Notes: generated by a model not told the origin, from the sequence alone. Shown: positions 45,926-55,263, counted from the stretch's first letter. The stretch is DNA of 64,000 nucleotides from JAICXG01 sp036494545 (GCA_036494545.1 DASXOB010000024.1:35996-99995); one strand, 5' to 3'. Made by a program: numbers and translations.

Positions 45926-47344
45926 ATGAAAATAAATTCGAATCAGCAGCACCGCTCGCCTCGCTCGATTTTTCTCCCGATGGCATTGGCCGCTCTATCT
46001 GTGTCCTGTGCGGCCTATGGACCGTACCATGCCAATACCCCGGAGAAACCAAACAACTCCATCAGAGGTCCTGAAGATCAACGTTACAAAATGGCCTTTA
46101 TCGAGTTTGGAGACCAGGGTTCGCCCCTGGATAATTATCAACGAAAAGCGGCTCTTGAAATGATCCATAAGGCGAAACGTCCGCTACTCTTTGTCTACAT
46201 TCACGGCTGGCAGAACAATGCCACTTCGAAGGATGTGTGCCGCTTCGAGCATTTCCTCGATACGGTTTCCAGCTTTCCGGAATTCAAGGGACGAAGGATC
46301 AATGTCCTCGGCGTTTATATTGCGTGGCGCGGCAAGGATCTTACCGTCCCGGGCCTGAATTTTTTCACGCTCTGGAGCCGCAAAGCCACCGGCGAAGGAA
46401 TCGCCGCGGCGAATAGCTGTCTTTCGACGATTCAAGAGCTCGCGGTCGTCGCCCGGGAACCGGGCAAGAGTTATCATCGGACCGTTCTGCTCGGGCATTC
46501 GTTTGGAGCCTTAGTGTTGGGGAACACGATTTCTCATACCATCCTCGGCAGCTCTAGTCCTTGGGACATGGCCGTTGCATTTAATTCGGCCGCCAGTTCG
46601 GTCAATACGCGCCAACTGATGCAGGAGTTCGACTATCTATATAAGTACGACGCCGACCGTCATGCTTACATAAAACGGTCCAATTTGGGAGGCACCGAAG
46701 CCATGACCATATCTGAAAACCGTCCAACCATTGTCTTTTTGCAAGCCGAGAACGACACGGCAACCGGCACGGCCTTCCCATTAGGCCAGCACTTCTATAA
46801 CATTGTGAATCTTCGCTTCCATTGGCAAGAAGTGCCGGTACCTGGGCACCATGCAGACAGAGTATCAGAAAGGGAGTTTTATAATCACACGCCGGGAAAC
46901 AGCAAATATCTGGTCAACTATCAGGTAGTACCGCTGGGAGAGACGCCGCCGCCGCCCGACATCAGAGAAACACAGAACCGGGCTTTCGAGGCCAATGTAA
47001 CCCGGAACCACCCGGATTATTCCTTTTACACGAGCGAGGAAAACGACGGGCATGAACAAAAGTTTTGTCGAAACGATGAGTATAATCCTGGTGAAATGCG
47101 GCCACCGACTGGGAAGGAAATCTGGCGCCGGTGGAAATTTCAATACACTGGCAACGCCCGCGTCCCATGTTGGATCGTGCGCGTGCCTAAGGACATCATT
47201 TCTGGTCACGGAGGATTATGGAGCGACAATTCTGTCGCCATGCTGGGCGCTCTTTTTCGTATCCAGTTCCCGCTGGGAGAGAATGGTAGCCAGGCAGCGA
47301 CTGCCAGGCCAAACACCGCTTCCAATGTTCCGGATTCGCAGTAG
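45926..47344 (+). CDS. Alpha/beta hydrolase lipoprotein
   Basis: 472 residues from ATG 45926. N-terminus is a lipoprotein-type signal (FLPMALAALSVSCAAYG) with a candidate lipobox Cys. RPLLFVYIHGWQNNA carries the oxyanion strand and TVLLGHSFGALVLGNTIS the G-H-S-F-G nucleophile elbow. The C-terminal half has no clear domain; a likely catalytic His is VPVPGHHAD. Envelope-anchored esterase or lipase of unknown substrate. First gene inside the proposed tRNA-associated island. Confidence 0.8.
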   Translation: MKINSNQQHRSPRSIFLPMALAALSVSCAAYGPYHANTPEKPNNSIRGPEDQRYKMAFIEFGDQGSPLDNYQRKAALEMIHKAKRPLLFVYIHGWQNNATSKDVCRFEHFLDTVSSFPEFKGRRINVLGVYIAWRGKDLTVPGLNFFTLWSRKATGEGIAAANSCLSTIQELAVVAREPGKSYHRTVLLGHSFGALVLGNTISHTILGSSSPWDMAVAFNSAASSVNTRQLMQEFDYLYKYDADRHAYIKRSNLGGTEAMTISENRPTIVFLQAENDTATGTAFPLGQHFYNIVNLRFHWQEVPVPGHHADRVSEREFYNHTPGNSKYLVNYQVVPLGETPPPPDIRETQNRAFEANVTRNHPDYSFYTSEENDGHEQKFCRNDEYNPGEMRPPTGKEIWRRWKFQYTGNARVPCWIVRVPKDIISGHGGLWSDNSVAMLGALFRIQFPLGENGSQAATARPNTASNVPDSQ

Positions 47345-47480
47345 TAGAAATTACTAAACATGATCACGAACAGACTTTCTGGTCGCGGTTCAGCCATGCC
47401 TAGTTCCATGATTTTGTTTGCTTGTAAATTGGGGACCGCCCCACACGATCGGTTCTCAGGAGAAAGCTGACCAGGGCTAC

Positions 47481-48245
47481 ATGACAAGTTCACTCATACT
47501 GAGTTTGATCAGTGCCGGCTGCATTTTCGGCGGAGTCTTGCTCGGGTTGTTGCTGCGCGGCCTACTACCGGACCAACATCTGCGGGATGAATCCAAGGAC
47601 ACGATAAAGGTCGGCGCCGGAATGATCGCTACCGTCTCCGCCCTGGTCCTCGGCCTTCTTGTGGCATCGGCCAAAGATACCTTCGACACAACTGAGGAAG
47701 ATCTCACTCAGCGCGCCGCGAAAATCATATTCCTGGATCGCCTGCTCGCGGACTATGGACCGGAAACCAAGGCCACTCGCGAGCAGCTGCGCCGCACTGT
47801 TGCCGCCTCAATTGAGATGATCTGGCCGAATGAAAAAAACGGCGCGTCGGGATTGAGCGATTACGAGCGGATGAATGGAATACAGGTCACGCAGACGATG
47901 CTCTTTAAGATCACTCCAACCAACGACGCCCAGCGCCAGTTATATGCGACGGCCCAGCAAACCCTGACCGACCTTCGCCAATCCCGCTGGGTCTTGATTC
48001 AACGGGCATCCCACGTCATTCCTATCCCATTCCTGGTGGTGTTACTCTTCTGGTTAACGATGCTTCACGTTAGCTTCGGCCTATTCGCACCCCGCAATGC
48101 GACCGTGATCACCGTGCTTTTCATTAGTGCGTTGTCGGTTTCGGGCGCGATCTTTGTTGTCCTGGATATGGCCCATCCGCTGCAAGGCACGATCAAAATT
48201 TCAAGCGATCCGATGCGCCAGGCCTTGGAACTTCTCGGACACTAA
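47481..48245 (+). CDS. DUF4239 (bestrophin-like) membrane protein
   Basis: 254 residues from ATG 47481. Two N-terminal helices (ILSLISAGCIFGGVLLGLLL, VGAGMIATVSALVLGLLVAS) with KDTFDTTEEDLTQRAAKI, and two C-terminal helices (PIPFLVVLLFWLTMLHVSFG, TVLFISALSVSGAIFVVLDM) followed by HPLQGTIKISSDPMRQAL. This is the standard DUF4239 layout; the family is of unknown role. Its last 100 bases are duplicated, degraded, at 49270-49385. Confidence 0.88.
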   Translation: MTSSLILSLISAGCIFGGVLLGLLLRGLLPDQHLRDESKDTIKVGAGMIATVSALVLGLLVASAKDTFDTTEEDLTQRAAKIIFLDRLLADYGPETKATREQLRRTVAASIEMIWPNEKNGASGLSDYERMNGIQVTQTMLFKITPTNDAQRQLYATAQQTLTDLRQSRWVLIQRASHVIPIPFLVVLLFWLTMLHVSFGLFAPRNATVITVLFISALSVSGAIFVVLDMAHPLQGTIKISSDPMRQALELLGH

Positions 48246-48284
48246 CGCAGAGTCGCTTCAATTGAGAAGCCGCGGGACAGCGCC

Positions 48285-48422
48285 GTCGACGCCGATGGCG
48301 TCGCACTCGCCGCTATTCAGGGGCTGTATTAGGAAAACCGGCAACTCAAGCGCGACCTCGGGGCGCTCAAGGTTCAGGTCAATGCAATCGCCCGCTCCTC
48401 GGTCCAACGCCGACACCACTGA
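48285..48422 (+). pseudogene. Orphan S74 coiled-coil tail with internal TAG
   Basis: The frame reads VDADGVALAAIQGLY, TAG (48330-48332), ENRQLKRDLGALKVQVNAIA, then a natural stop. VALAAIQGL-Y-Q-EN is the usual opening of the C-terminal coiled coil in S74 tail-fibre proteins, where Gln is expected at the TAG. No upstream repeat or chaperone part is present: a remnant, just after the DUF4239 stop. Confidence 0.6.
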
Positions 48423-48577
48423 TGGATGACGCAGCAACGCTCCGAATAACGAGGTTGGCAGCTCCGGCAAGAGCGGCGAGTCCCAACTTGACGTGTGGGA
48501 CAAAAGTATGGACTCACGTGACCTATGGGGTGGGTCAGAGCTAACTTAACCGCTGCGACCTTTGCGCGAAACTCTGC

Positions 48578-49219
48578 TCAGGGAGACGACTCGCCGATTT
48601 CAATCAGGGTAAGATGTGTTCCGTCAGCCGATAATTGCAGGTGCAAAGGCCATGAACGCTGATTGTCGATCTGATAAGAGCACTTCAAATCACGTGTCTC
48701 CGGGTCGAAGCTTTGGACGTAAGTGGTCGGATACTTTCGTTCGCGCTTATCTCCTAGCTCGCTGATGCGGGAGACTTCCGTGGTCGTTAGACCGTTCTTT
48801 TCCGCGTAATAGGAAATCGGGAACGGGCCGAGATCATCAGGGAAAATCAGGGCGAGACTCTTCCAGTTCTCCTCCACCGTCCGGATGTAAAGTTGCGCCG
48901 CAGGTGCATCAATCACCACCAGCAGCGGTCCGGCCTCATAGACCTGCGGTTCAACTCCGTCAGAAACTTCTCCAAACCATTCGATCTTGTCCGATCCGGG
49001 CGGACGGTAGCCGGCGCGCTGCGAAAAGCCGTGCTCACTCCGGCCACGCGCATTTGCATCGACGATTAGACTGCCGTGATTCGGGAGCTGCATTTCCCGA
49101 CGAACAAACTGCGGCGGCGTAAATGGCGACCAGCCGACGAACAGCATGATGATAAGGACGATCGGCACCACAGCCATAACTGCGAGGACGGCTATGCCAA
49201 TCTTTATTGGGCGACGCAT
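48578..49219 (-). CDS. Hypothetical membrane-anchored protein
   Basis: 213 residues from ATG 49217-49219: a short basic tip (MRRPIKIG), one membrane helix (IAVLAVMAVVPIVLIIMLFV) and a hydrophilic domain outside the membrane. No known domain recognised; features include DKIEWFGEVSDGVEPQVYEA, ALIFPDDLGPFPISYYAEKN and SADGTHLTLIEIGE, which suggest a beta-rich fold. Flanked on both sides by DUF4239-tail copies. Confidence 0.65.
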   Translation of the reverse strand: MRRPIKIGIAVLAVMAVVPIVLIIMLFVGWSPFTPPQFVRREMQLPNHGSLIVDANARGRSEHGFSQRAGYRPPGSDKIEWFGEVSDGVEPQVYEAGPLLVVIDAPAAQLYIRTVEENWKSLALIFPDDLGPFPISYYAEKNGLTTTEVSRISELGDKRERKYPTTYVQSFDPETRDLKCSYQIDNQRSWPLHLQLSADGTHLTLIEIGESSP

Positions 49220-49269
49220 TTCTTTTCGGAACGCCGCAAGCTTCGTACCAACAGAAGAAACCCTCCTCG

Positions 49270-49385
49270 TCTTTATTGTCCTGGATATGGCCTATTCGCT
49301 GCAAGGCACGATCAAAATTTCGAGCGAGCCAATGCGCAAGGTTTGGAACTTCTCCGACGCTAACGCAGGGTCGTTTCAACTGACG
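49270..49385 (+). pseudogene. Duplicated fragment of the DUF4239 gene tail
   Basis: The stretch reads VFIVLDMAYSLQGTIKISSE PMRK and then changes frame, against VVLDMAHPLQGTIKISSDPM in the intact gene. DNA similarity extends past the stop codon (CTAACGCAG and TCAA words), matching about 48155-48265. A direct duplication that has decayed; the hypothetical gene 48578-49219 lies between the two copies. Confidence 0.8.
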
Positions 49386-49556
49386 ACCCATGGGTCGTGG
49401 TTCCTTCAGTAATATAGCACCTAAGTCCGATAGATAGGTCACGCGGAAAGACGACCGCGTGGTCGGCGCGCCTTGAGGCGAGATCTCATCTGAAATCCGG
49501 TTCGGAGCTGAAGAGGGATTGTCTCCGGCCGGGCAGGATCAGGAAATTTTCCACGA

Positions 49557-51641
49557 CTAGAGCCGGGTGACGAGTTTCTGAAAGCGCGGATCCTGTCGGA
49601 GGGGATCGAACATCGGATCGAGGCGGAGAAGCGCGGGAGTAAGTGCCATCCCTGCTAGTGCGCCAGTGCCCGGTATCGAAAGTATTTTCTGCAACGCGGC
49701 AATGGCGCGGTCGGGTTCCCCCATGCAGGCTGCCACCCGAGCCAGGACCTCGATCGCCTGAGGGCCGTTGGCGGCATCTTTCTCGATCGGCTTCACCGCC
49801 ATGGCACGTTCGACCAGAGCAAAGGCCGCAGCTTTGTCGCCCAGGCCCATATCAATCAGCGCCAGATCTTCGATGAGCGAAAAATTTTCCGGCTGCTCTT
49901 TGAGAAAAGCCTCCAGCTCGCTCCGCCCTCGCTGCCAGGTTTTCTGAGCGGTGGCCTCATCGCCGGCGAGTCGTTGGGCCCAGCCTAACCAAAAGAGCAG
50001 CTCGCCATTAAGATAACCCAGGGCCGCGTCGGACTTGGCCGACACCTCCTTTAGCCGTGGGATAATTTGTGCAGGGCGGCGCTCCAAAATGGCTTGATAA
50101 GCCAATATTTCCCAGGCTGTCGGATCGTTGGCCGGCGGGTTCAGCGGAGCAAGTAGCGCCGAGGCACGCGGTAAATCGCCCTCAGCCTGCGCAATGGCAG
50201 CTTTGTCCACAAGAGTATCGATGTCGCCCGGCGTAATATCCAGGACCTGATCGAACTTCCGCTGCGCTTCGGGAAAACGACGAAGTGTAACGTAGGTCTG
50301 CGCATGCTGGGTGATCAGGTTAACGTTCCGCGGGTCGAGACGCTCGGCTTCGTTAAAGTACGACTCGCTCCGCTCCCATTGGGCTTGCCGCCGTGCGACA
50401 TATGCCATCGACTCGGGAATCCGGCTGCTATTCGGAAGTAACTGACGTGCTTGCTCAAAGTAACCCATAGCTGTGTCATAATCTTGCAGGCAAGCGTAAT
50501 GGTAGTATCCCTTGGCCGTTACGGCCTCACCTAGGTTGGGCTGAAGCGTGATCGCGGTTTCGGCAGCCTGCCGCGCTTCTTCACGCAGAGCGACCGTCGC
50601 TGGAAGATTGTGAGTCCGGTAGCCACCCGCATCGACGTACGACAGGAGCGCCCAACCAAGCGCGAACTTTGGGTCCAACCTTACGGCTTCCCTAAGGTAT
50701 TGTTGCGCACCAAGGAAATTAGCGGGTGTGTTCTGCGTCTTGAGTGTATAAGCTAGACCACGAAGGTAGGCGTCGTACGCATCAGAGTTGCCGGTCGGTT
50801 TGGCAGCGATGATTTTGTCTTCCCGTCCGCTGATTTTCGCGCGCAATTGCTCGGCAATGGTTTTGGCGATCTCGCTTTCGACCGAAAAAATGTCGGTCAG
50901 CTTCCGATCGTAGATATCGGCCCAAAGATGTGAATCGGTCGCTGCTTTGATCAACTGGACGTTGACGCGGACTGCGTCCCCGCTCTTCTGGACAGTACCT
51001 TCCAGGATGTGAGCGGCACCGAGTTGCCTGGCGATCTCCGGCAGATTCTCCGGCGCGCTTCGGTAACGCTGCGTCGAGGTACGCGAGATGACCTTCAGGT
51101 CCGCGATCTTGGATAAGCGCGTCAAAATCTCGTCCTGTATGCCCTCGGCGAAGTAGGCGTTGCTCTTTTCTTCGCTGAGGTTTTCGAATGGGAGGACCGC
51201 GATGCTTTTCTGCGGCGCGGGCAGGAGAGCGTCGCCGCCGCGCCCGTGGTCACCGAGGCCAGGTTGCGAACTTGGACGGAGCAATTGGTAGACAAACAAG
51301 CCGCCAGCCAGCGCCGCCAGGATCGCCGTCAGACCAACCAATCTGCGGCCGGTTCGGCGCGCGATCGACTTGTTAGGCGCAACCTCGTCCGTCCATTTCA
51401 CTCCTTCCGGTGTAATCTCGAAAGCCCAGGAGAGGACCAGAGCCACCGGGAAACCGATCACAATCAGGGCGACGAAAACTTTCATGACCCAAGCCGGCGC
51501 CTGAAAGGTGGTAATCAGGAGAATGGAGGCCGCCTGGATGAGCAACCAGGCCACCACAAGGTAGGCCACTGCGACGCGATAGACGTTGCGTCGTTTCAGC
51601 TCAGTAAAAAAATGCTCTTTGTCCGCGATATTTGACTCCAT
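49557..51641 (-). CDS. Membrane FlgO-like / TPR protein
   Basis: 694 residues. Two N-terminal membrane helices (VAVAYLVVAWLLIQAASILL, VFVALIVIGFPVALVLSWAF) before FEITPEGVKWTDEV, the usual start of this group, then a third helix near 105-120. FlgO/TolB-like module: KSIAVLPFENLSEEKSNAYF, IQDEILTRLSKIADLKVISR and HILEGTVQKSGDAVRVNVQL. The C-terminal 420 residues are TPRs. Similar proteins occur with adenylate cyclases or winged-helix regulators; here no output domain is fused. Same module as in the kinase at 35201-38470. Confidence 0.88.
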   Translation of the reverse strand: MESNIADKEHFFTELKRRNVYRVAVAYLVVAWLLIQAASILLITTFQAPAWVMKVFVALIVIGFPVALVLSWAFEITPEGVKWTDEVAPNKSIARRTGRRLVGLTAILAALAGGLFVYQLLRPSSQPGLGDHGRGGDALLPAPQKSIAVLPFENLSEEKSNAYFAEGIQDEILTRLSKIADLKVISRTSTQRYRSAPENLPEIARQLGAAHILEGTVQKSGDAVRVNVQLIKAATDSHLWADIYDRKLTDIFSVESEIAKTIAEQLRAKISGREDKIIAAKPTGNSDAYDAYLRGLAYTLKTQNTPANFLGAQQYLREAVRLDPKFALGWALLSYVDAGGYRTHNLPATVALREEARQAAETAITLQPNLGEAVTAKGYYHYACLQDYDTAMGYFEQARQLLPNSSRIPESMAYVARRQAQWERSESYFNEAERLDPRNVNLITQHAQTYVTLRRFPEAQRKFDQVLDITPGDIDTLVDKAAIAQAEGDLPRASALLAPLNPPANDPTAWEILAYQAILERRPAQIIPRLKEVSAKSDAALGYLNGELLFWLGWAQRLAGDEATAQKTWQRGRSELEAFLKEQPENFSLIEDLALIDMGLGDKAAAFALVERAMAVKPIEKDAANGPQAIEVLARVAACMGEPDRAIAALQKILSIPGTGALAGMALTPALLRLDPMFDPLRQDPRFQKLVTRL

Positions 51642-51954
51642 CGGTACGGACTTGCGCTATTTCAAGCTAAACTTCTCCTTAGCGTGGATCAGCCTAACGA
51701 GGCATGTTGAAAATAAACTTACGGCATCGTGCTTCATGAGAAAGGTTGCGGTCGATCGCCAGTAGTGCGCAATCTCTCATTCGGGCCGGGACTTGTGTGC
51801 TAGTATGATTAAGATAGCAGAATCGCATCGCCCTTCGCGTTGGGAAATCCCAACGTCATTAAGAACGTAAGTGCACCATCAAAGTTTAGTTACCCAAGCT
51901 AGTCGTTAGGGCAGTTGACAATATGCGCTGAGCGTGTTTTTACCGCGTGCGTCA
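51642..51954. other. 313-base gap with two octamers and a palindrome
   Basis: No gene seen. It holds TCGTTAGG/CCTAACGA at 51693-51700 and 51903-51910 and an 18-base palindrome at 51838-51855. It is the upstream region of the FlgO/TPR gene (51641, minus strand). Confidence 0.5.
51838..51855. promoter_or_regulatory. 18-base palindrome, candidate operator
   Basis: CGTTGGGA and TCCCAACG are perfect inverted arms around AA. The GGGAAATCCC core is symmetrical and spaced like a dimeric regulator site. It lies upstream of the minus-strand FlgO/TPR gene and downstream of the 51955-52344 gene. No T-tract follows, so it is not a typical terminator. Confidence 0.5.
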
Positions 51955-52344
51955 TTAATGGCCTATTTGAGCTGGATAGAAGAGCAGCAGTGCGACGCAC
52001 CAGCATGCCATGCCTGCGTGTAGGATGACTATCGGCCACAACAGGACGCCGACGGAGTGCAGTGTCAGTCCCGTCATGCAGAGGATGAGCGCCGCGCCAA
52101 GATTGTAGAGCACCATCGCCGTGACCAAGCCGCGCGCGGCGTGACTTTGACTGTCCTGTGAAGCAAACCACGCGGCGACTGAGAGGGTGAGTAGTCCGAG
52201 ACCCCCAACACGAGCGACCGCTGTACCGACCGCGCCTTCCAACGGCAAGGCAAGCAACAGCTGTGTAAACCCCGAGGAACAGGTGAGAAGGGCGAGGCCC
52301 GCACCCGCTTCGATCAAGGCAGTGGCCAGAAGTAACCGCTTCAT
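51955..52344 (-). CDS. Small four-helix membrane protein
   Basis: 129 residues from ATG 52342-52344. Four hydrophobic segments: LLLATALIEAGAGLALLTC, VGGLGLLTLSVAAWFA, LVTAMVLYNLGAALILCMTG and LWPIVILHAGMACWCVALLL. Only the short loop FASQDSQSHAARG is polar. No known function; such proteins are often annotated as DUF-type integral membrane proteins. Close to the sulfatase gene on the same strand, 92 bases apart, perhaps co-transcribed with it. Confidence 0.7.
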   Translation of the reverse strand: MKRLLLATALIEAGAGLALLTCSSGFTQLLLALPLEGAVGTAVARVGGLGLLTLSVAAWFASQDSQSHAARGLVTAMVLYNLGAALILCMTGLTLHSVGVLLWPIVILHAGMACWCVALLLFYPAQIGH

Positions 52345-52436
52345 AAATGGGGAAAGAGTGGACTGTTAAGTCGGGAAACGCGTGGCAGGAGCTGGCCAGC
52401 GGTTTTCATGAGTGTCATTTCTTTATGAATACGTTG

Positions 52437-54947
52437 CTAGTCGCTCACTCTGGCGGCTGCTAATGCCGGTTCCTCCCTGTTGGTGTCTGCCGCTTTCCCC
52501 GGTTCGAGATTGAAGGTTAGCTTGTCGATTTTACCGGTGAACTTAAACGGAGGATCGTAGCGATACTCCAGCATCGCGACGCCGCTGCGCGTGTCGCTGC
52601 CGATATCGAACGCTTCGTCTTCCGGAATCATAACCGGAATGCCGTGTTCCATGGATTTCTTAGCCACTTCTTTCCCGTCAACGGAAAGCACACCGGTGCC
52701 TCCTTTGCCCAGCTCTGGGCCATCTGACTTGAAGTCGAAGACGATGGTATGTTTGCCGGCACCTAATTCGGGGCCGTCCCAGATGGTGCGCTTAAGATCA
52801 AGTAAATTGTAGAGGAACACCGGTTTGCCTTTGCGAAGCCCAAGTTTTCCTTCGCTAAGGAATAATGCATAGCCACCAAAACGCCCACCATGGGTAACAA
52901 TCATGCCAGTCCCTCCGTCCTTGGGAATCTCGACTTCGGCAGTAATAGTATAGGACTTGTTCAAGATATTAGGAGCAGCACTGGACGGCACGCCCGTCAG
53001 TTCTCCCGAGTAGGTGAAGACGGTCCGTCCCGCCGTTAAGTTCGGTCGCGGCGAATTCCAGCGCGCGAGGGTGGTGTTGTCGAGAGGCAGCACATTATAC
53101 TTCGCAGCCTCGGCATAAAAAAGGTCCTGCAGTTGCTTGAGCTTGTCCGGCATCTGGGCCGCCAGGTCGTTAGACTCCGTCAAATCTTCCTTTTGCAGTT
53201 CGCCGACGTTGTATAACTCCCATGCGTATCCGGTCATGATGTCGGGCGGCGGCTTGTTGCCTAGCTCCCAAGGCTTGGTCGCGGGGGTGGTCGCTGCCAC
53301 CCAACCATTATCGTAGATAGCACGGTTGCCAAGCATCTCGAAGTATTGTGTGGGATGCCTGGTTGGCGCGTTGGCGTTCGCTTTGTCCCATGTGTAGGCC
53401 ATGCTTACTCCCTCCATCGGGATTTGTTTGATGCCGTTGATGGCTTCGGGCTGCGGAATGCCGGTCGCTTCCAGAATCGTCGGCGCGATGTCGATAACAT
53501 GGTGAAACTGACGACGGATTCCGCCTACATCAGTAATGTGGCCGGGCCATGACATGGCCACGCCTTGGGCGGTCCCCCCAAAGTGCGACGGCACCTGCTT
53601 TACCCACTTAAATGGGGTATCCATCGCCCAGGCCCAACCCGCCGCAAAATGCGGGAAGGTCCGGTCTGAGCCCCAGAATGGGTACCAGAGGAACTGATCT
53701 TTCACCGGCACGGGGATTCCATTGAAAGTGGTAAACTCGTTAGGTGTGCCGTTGAGCATGCCTTCGGCGCTGGCGCCGTTGTCGCCGCCGATGTAAATGA
53801 TCAAGGTGTTATCGAGCTGGCCAAGGTCCTCTACCGCCTGGATGACCCGGCCGATCTCATTGTCGGCATAGGCAAGGTAGGCTCCATAGATATCGGCCTG
53901 CTTGATGAACAATTTCTTCTCTTCCCGACCAAGTGAGTTCCATGTCGGTAAATCTTTCGGCCACTCGGTGAGCTTGGCGTTCTCAGGCATGATGCCTAAC
54001 TGCTTTTGGTTGGCGAAAATCGTCTCGCGCACTTTGTTCCAACCGCCGTCGAAGAGGTGCATATCGCTGATCTTCTTGATCCACTCCGGCGTGGGATGAT
54101 GAGGCGCGTGCGTAGCACCTGGCACATAGTAGACGAAGAACGGTTTGTCGGGCGCAAGCTCCTTGAGCTGCTTCATGTACTGGATGGCTTCATCGGCCAT
54201 GGCCGTTTCCAGGTTCCACGTGGGGTTGTTCAGAAATGGATAGATGGCGGTCGTGTTACGATACAGGTTTGGTTGCCACTGGCTGGCATCGCCACCAACA
54301 AAGCCGTAGAAATATTCGAAGCCCATTCCGTTAGGCCATTGATTGAACGGACCAGCCTGGCTTGATTGGTAACCAGGCGTGTTGTGGTTTTTCCCGAACC
54401 AGGAGGTGGCGTATCCGTTTTCCTTTAGAATGGTTCCGATAGTGCCTTTCTCAATCGGGATGATGGAGTCATAACCCGGGTATCCAGTTACGATTTCGCC
54501 CACGACACCGAAGCCGACCGAGTGATGGTTGCGGCCCGTGATCAAAGCGGCGCGCGTCGGTGAGCAGAGTGAAGTGGAATGGAAGTTGGTATACCGCAGC
54601 CCGTTCTTGGCGATGCGATCCATCGCCGGCGTGGGAATGACGCCGCCAAAGGTGCCAGGCGCGCCGAAGCCACAATCGTCGGTCATGATGAGCAGCACGT
54701 TAGGGGCGCCCTTTGGCGGGACCACGCGCGGCGGCCACCACGGGGTAGATTCCGAAGCTTTTTCTTTGATCACCCCGCCGTATTTCGGAGGTGCCGGTGG
54801 AAGCTGTTTTCCATCAATGGTGGTCGTTGCACCGGGCGAACCGGGTGTGCCCGTGATTTGCTGGGCTTGCACAGTAAGCGAGACAAACATCGCTGCCGCC
54901 ATTAACAACGGCCAATAGTTGTGAAGTGAATTCAACTTGTGTTTCAT
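52437..54947 (-). CDS. Secreted arylsulfatase
   Basis: 836 residues with a signal peptide (MAAAMFVSLTVQAQ). Type I sulfatase: NVLLIMTDDCGFG carries two metal Asp ligands, and SLCSPTRAALITGRN is the C-x-P-x-R signature with Cys128 as the formylglycine precursor; GKNHNTPGY and GGDNGASAEG are further active-site blocks. The C-terminal 200 residues form a beta-sandwich (YDPPFKFTGKIDKLTFNLE). Needs a formylglycine-generating enzyme in trans, not seen here. Removes sulfate from carbohydrate or aryl esters outside the cytoplasm. A remnant of a second sulfatase lies just upstream. Confidence 0.95.
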   Translation of the reverse strand: MKHKLNSLHNYWPLLMAAAMFVSLTVQAQQITGTPGSPGATTTIDGKQLPPAPPKYGGVIKEKASESTPWWPPRVVPPKGAPNVLLIMTDDCGFGAPGTFGGVIPTPAMDRIAKNGLRYTNFHSTSLCSPTRAALITGRNHHSVGFGVVGEIVTGYPGYDSIIPIEKGTIGTILKENGYATSWFGKNHNTPGYQSSQAGPFNQWPNGMGFEYFYGFVGGDASQWQPNLYRNTTAIYPFLNNPTWNLETAMADEAIQYMKQLKELAPDKPFFVYYVPGATHAPHHPTPEWIKKISDMHLFDGGWNKVRETIFANQKQLGIMPENAKLTEWPKDLPTWNSLGREEKKLFIKQADIYGAYLAYADNEIGRVIQAVEDLGQLDNTLIIYIGGDNGASAEGMLNGTPNEFTTFNGIPVPVKDQFLWYPFWGSDRTFPHFAAGWAWAMDTPFKWVKQVPSHFGGTAQGVAMSWPGHITDVGGIRRQFHHVIDIAPTILEATGIPQPEAINGIKQIPMEGVSMAYTWDKANANAPTRHPTQYFEMLGNRAIYDNGWVAATTPATKPWELGNKPPPDIMTGYAWELYNVGELQKEDLTESNDLAAQMPDKLKQLQDLFYAEAAKYNVLPLDNTTLARWNSPRPNLTAGRTVFTYSGELTGVPSSAAPNILNKSYTITAEVEIPKDGGTGMIVTHGGRFGGYALFLSEGKLGLRKGKPVFLYNLLDLKRTIWDGPELGAGKHTIVFDFKSDGPELGKGGTGVLSVDGKEVAKKSMEHGIPVMIPEDEAFDIGSDTRSGVAMLEYRYDPPFKFTGKIDKLTFNLEPGKAADTNREEPALAAARVSD

Positions 54948-55089
54948 GTTTTTTCCTTCTTTGCGTTACTAATTGAGGGAATAATGAAACAAAGCTGAAC
55001 TAATCAGAACGGTCACGATATTGGACTTTAGTCTTATAGTTTAGAGGCCTGACGAGCGACGTTAGTCAGACTGACCGACTTCAAAGCAT

Positions 55090-55262
55090 CTATGTTTGGC
55101 GCTTGGTCCACGTTGTTGGCGGTGGCGGGCGCGCCATTTCTTTCGACTCAATTGTCACCTTGTCGATCCCGCCGATGAACTTGAAAGGGACCTGATAAGC
55201 CGAGCTAACTGCTGTGCCTTCATCCGCGCTGACATCAGCTCCTTCGTCCCAGTCGCCGACTA
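55090..55262 (-). pseudogene. C-terminal remnant of a second arylsulfatase
   Basis: Reads VGDWDEGADVSADEGTAVSS, then AYQVPFKFIGGIDKVTIESK and a natural TAG stop. The YxxPFKFxGxIDKxT string is the end of the sulfatase beta-sandwich in the neighbouring intact gene. No start or catalytic part remains; upstream the sequence joins a decayed response-regulator fragment. Confidence 0.75.
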
Positions 55263-55263
55263 C

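Noticed and set aside
25238..48332. Full recoding of TAG/TAA to Gln in this genome
   Set aside because: Many intact genes here end naturally at TAA or TAG (for example 33490, 35093, 40726, 45417, 47344), so general recoding would extend them; decay or local suppression is more likely.
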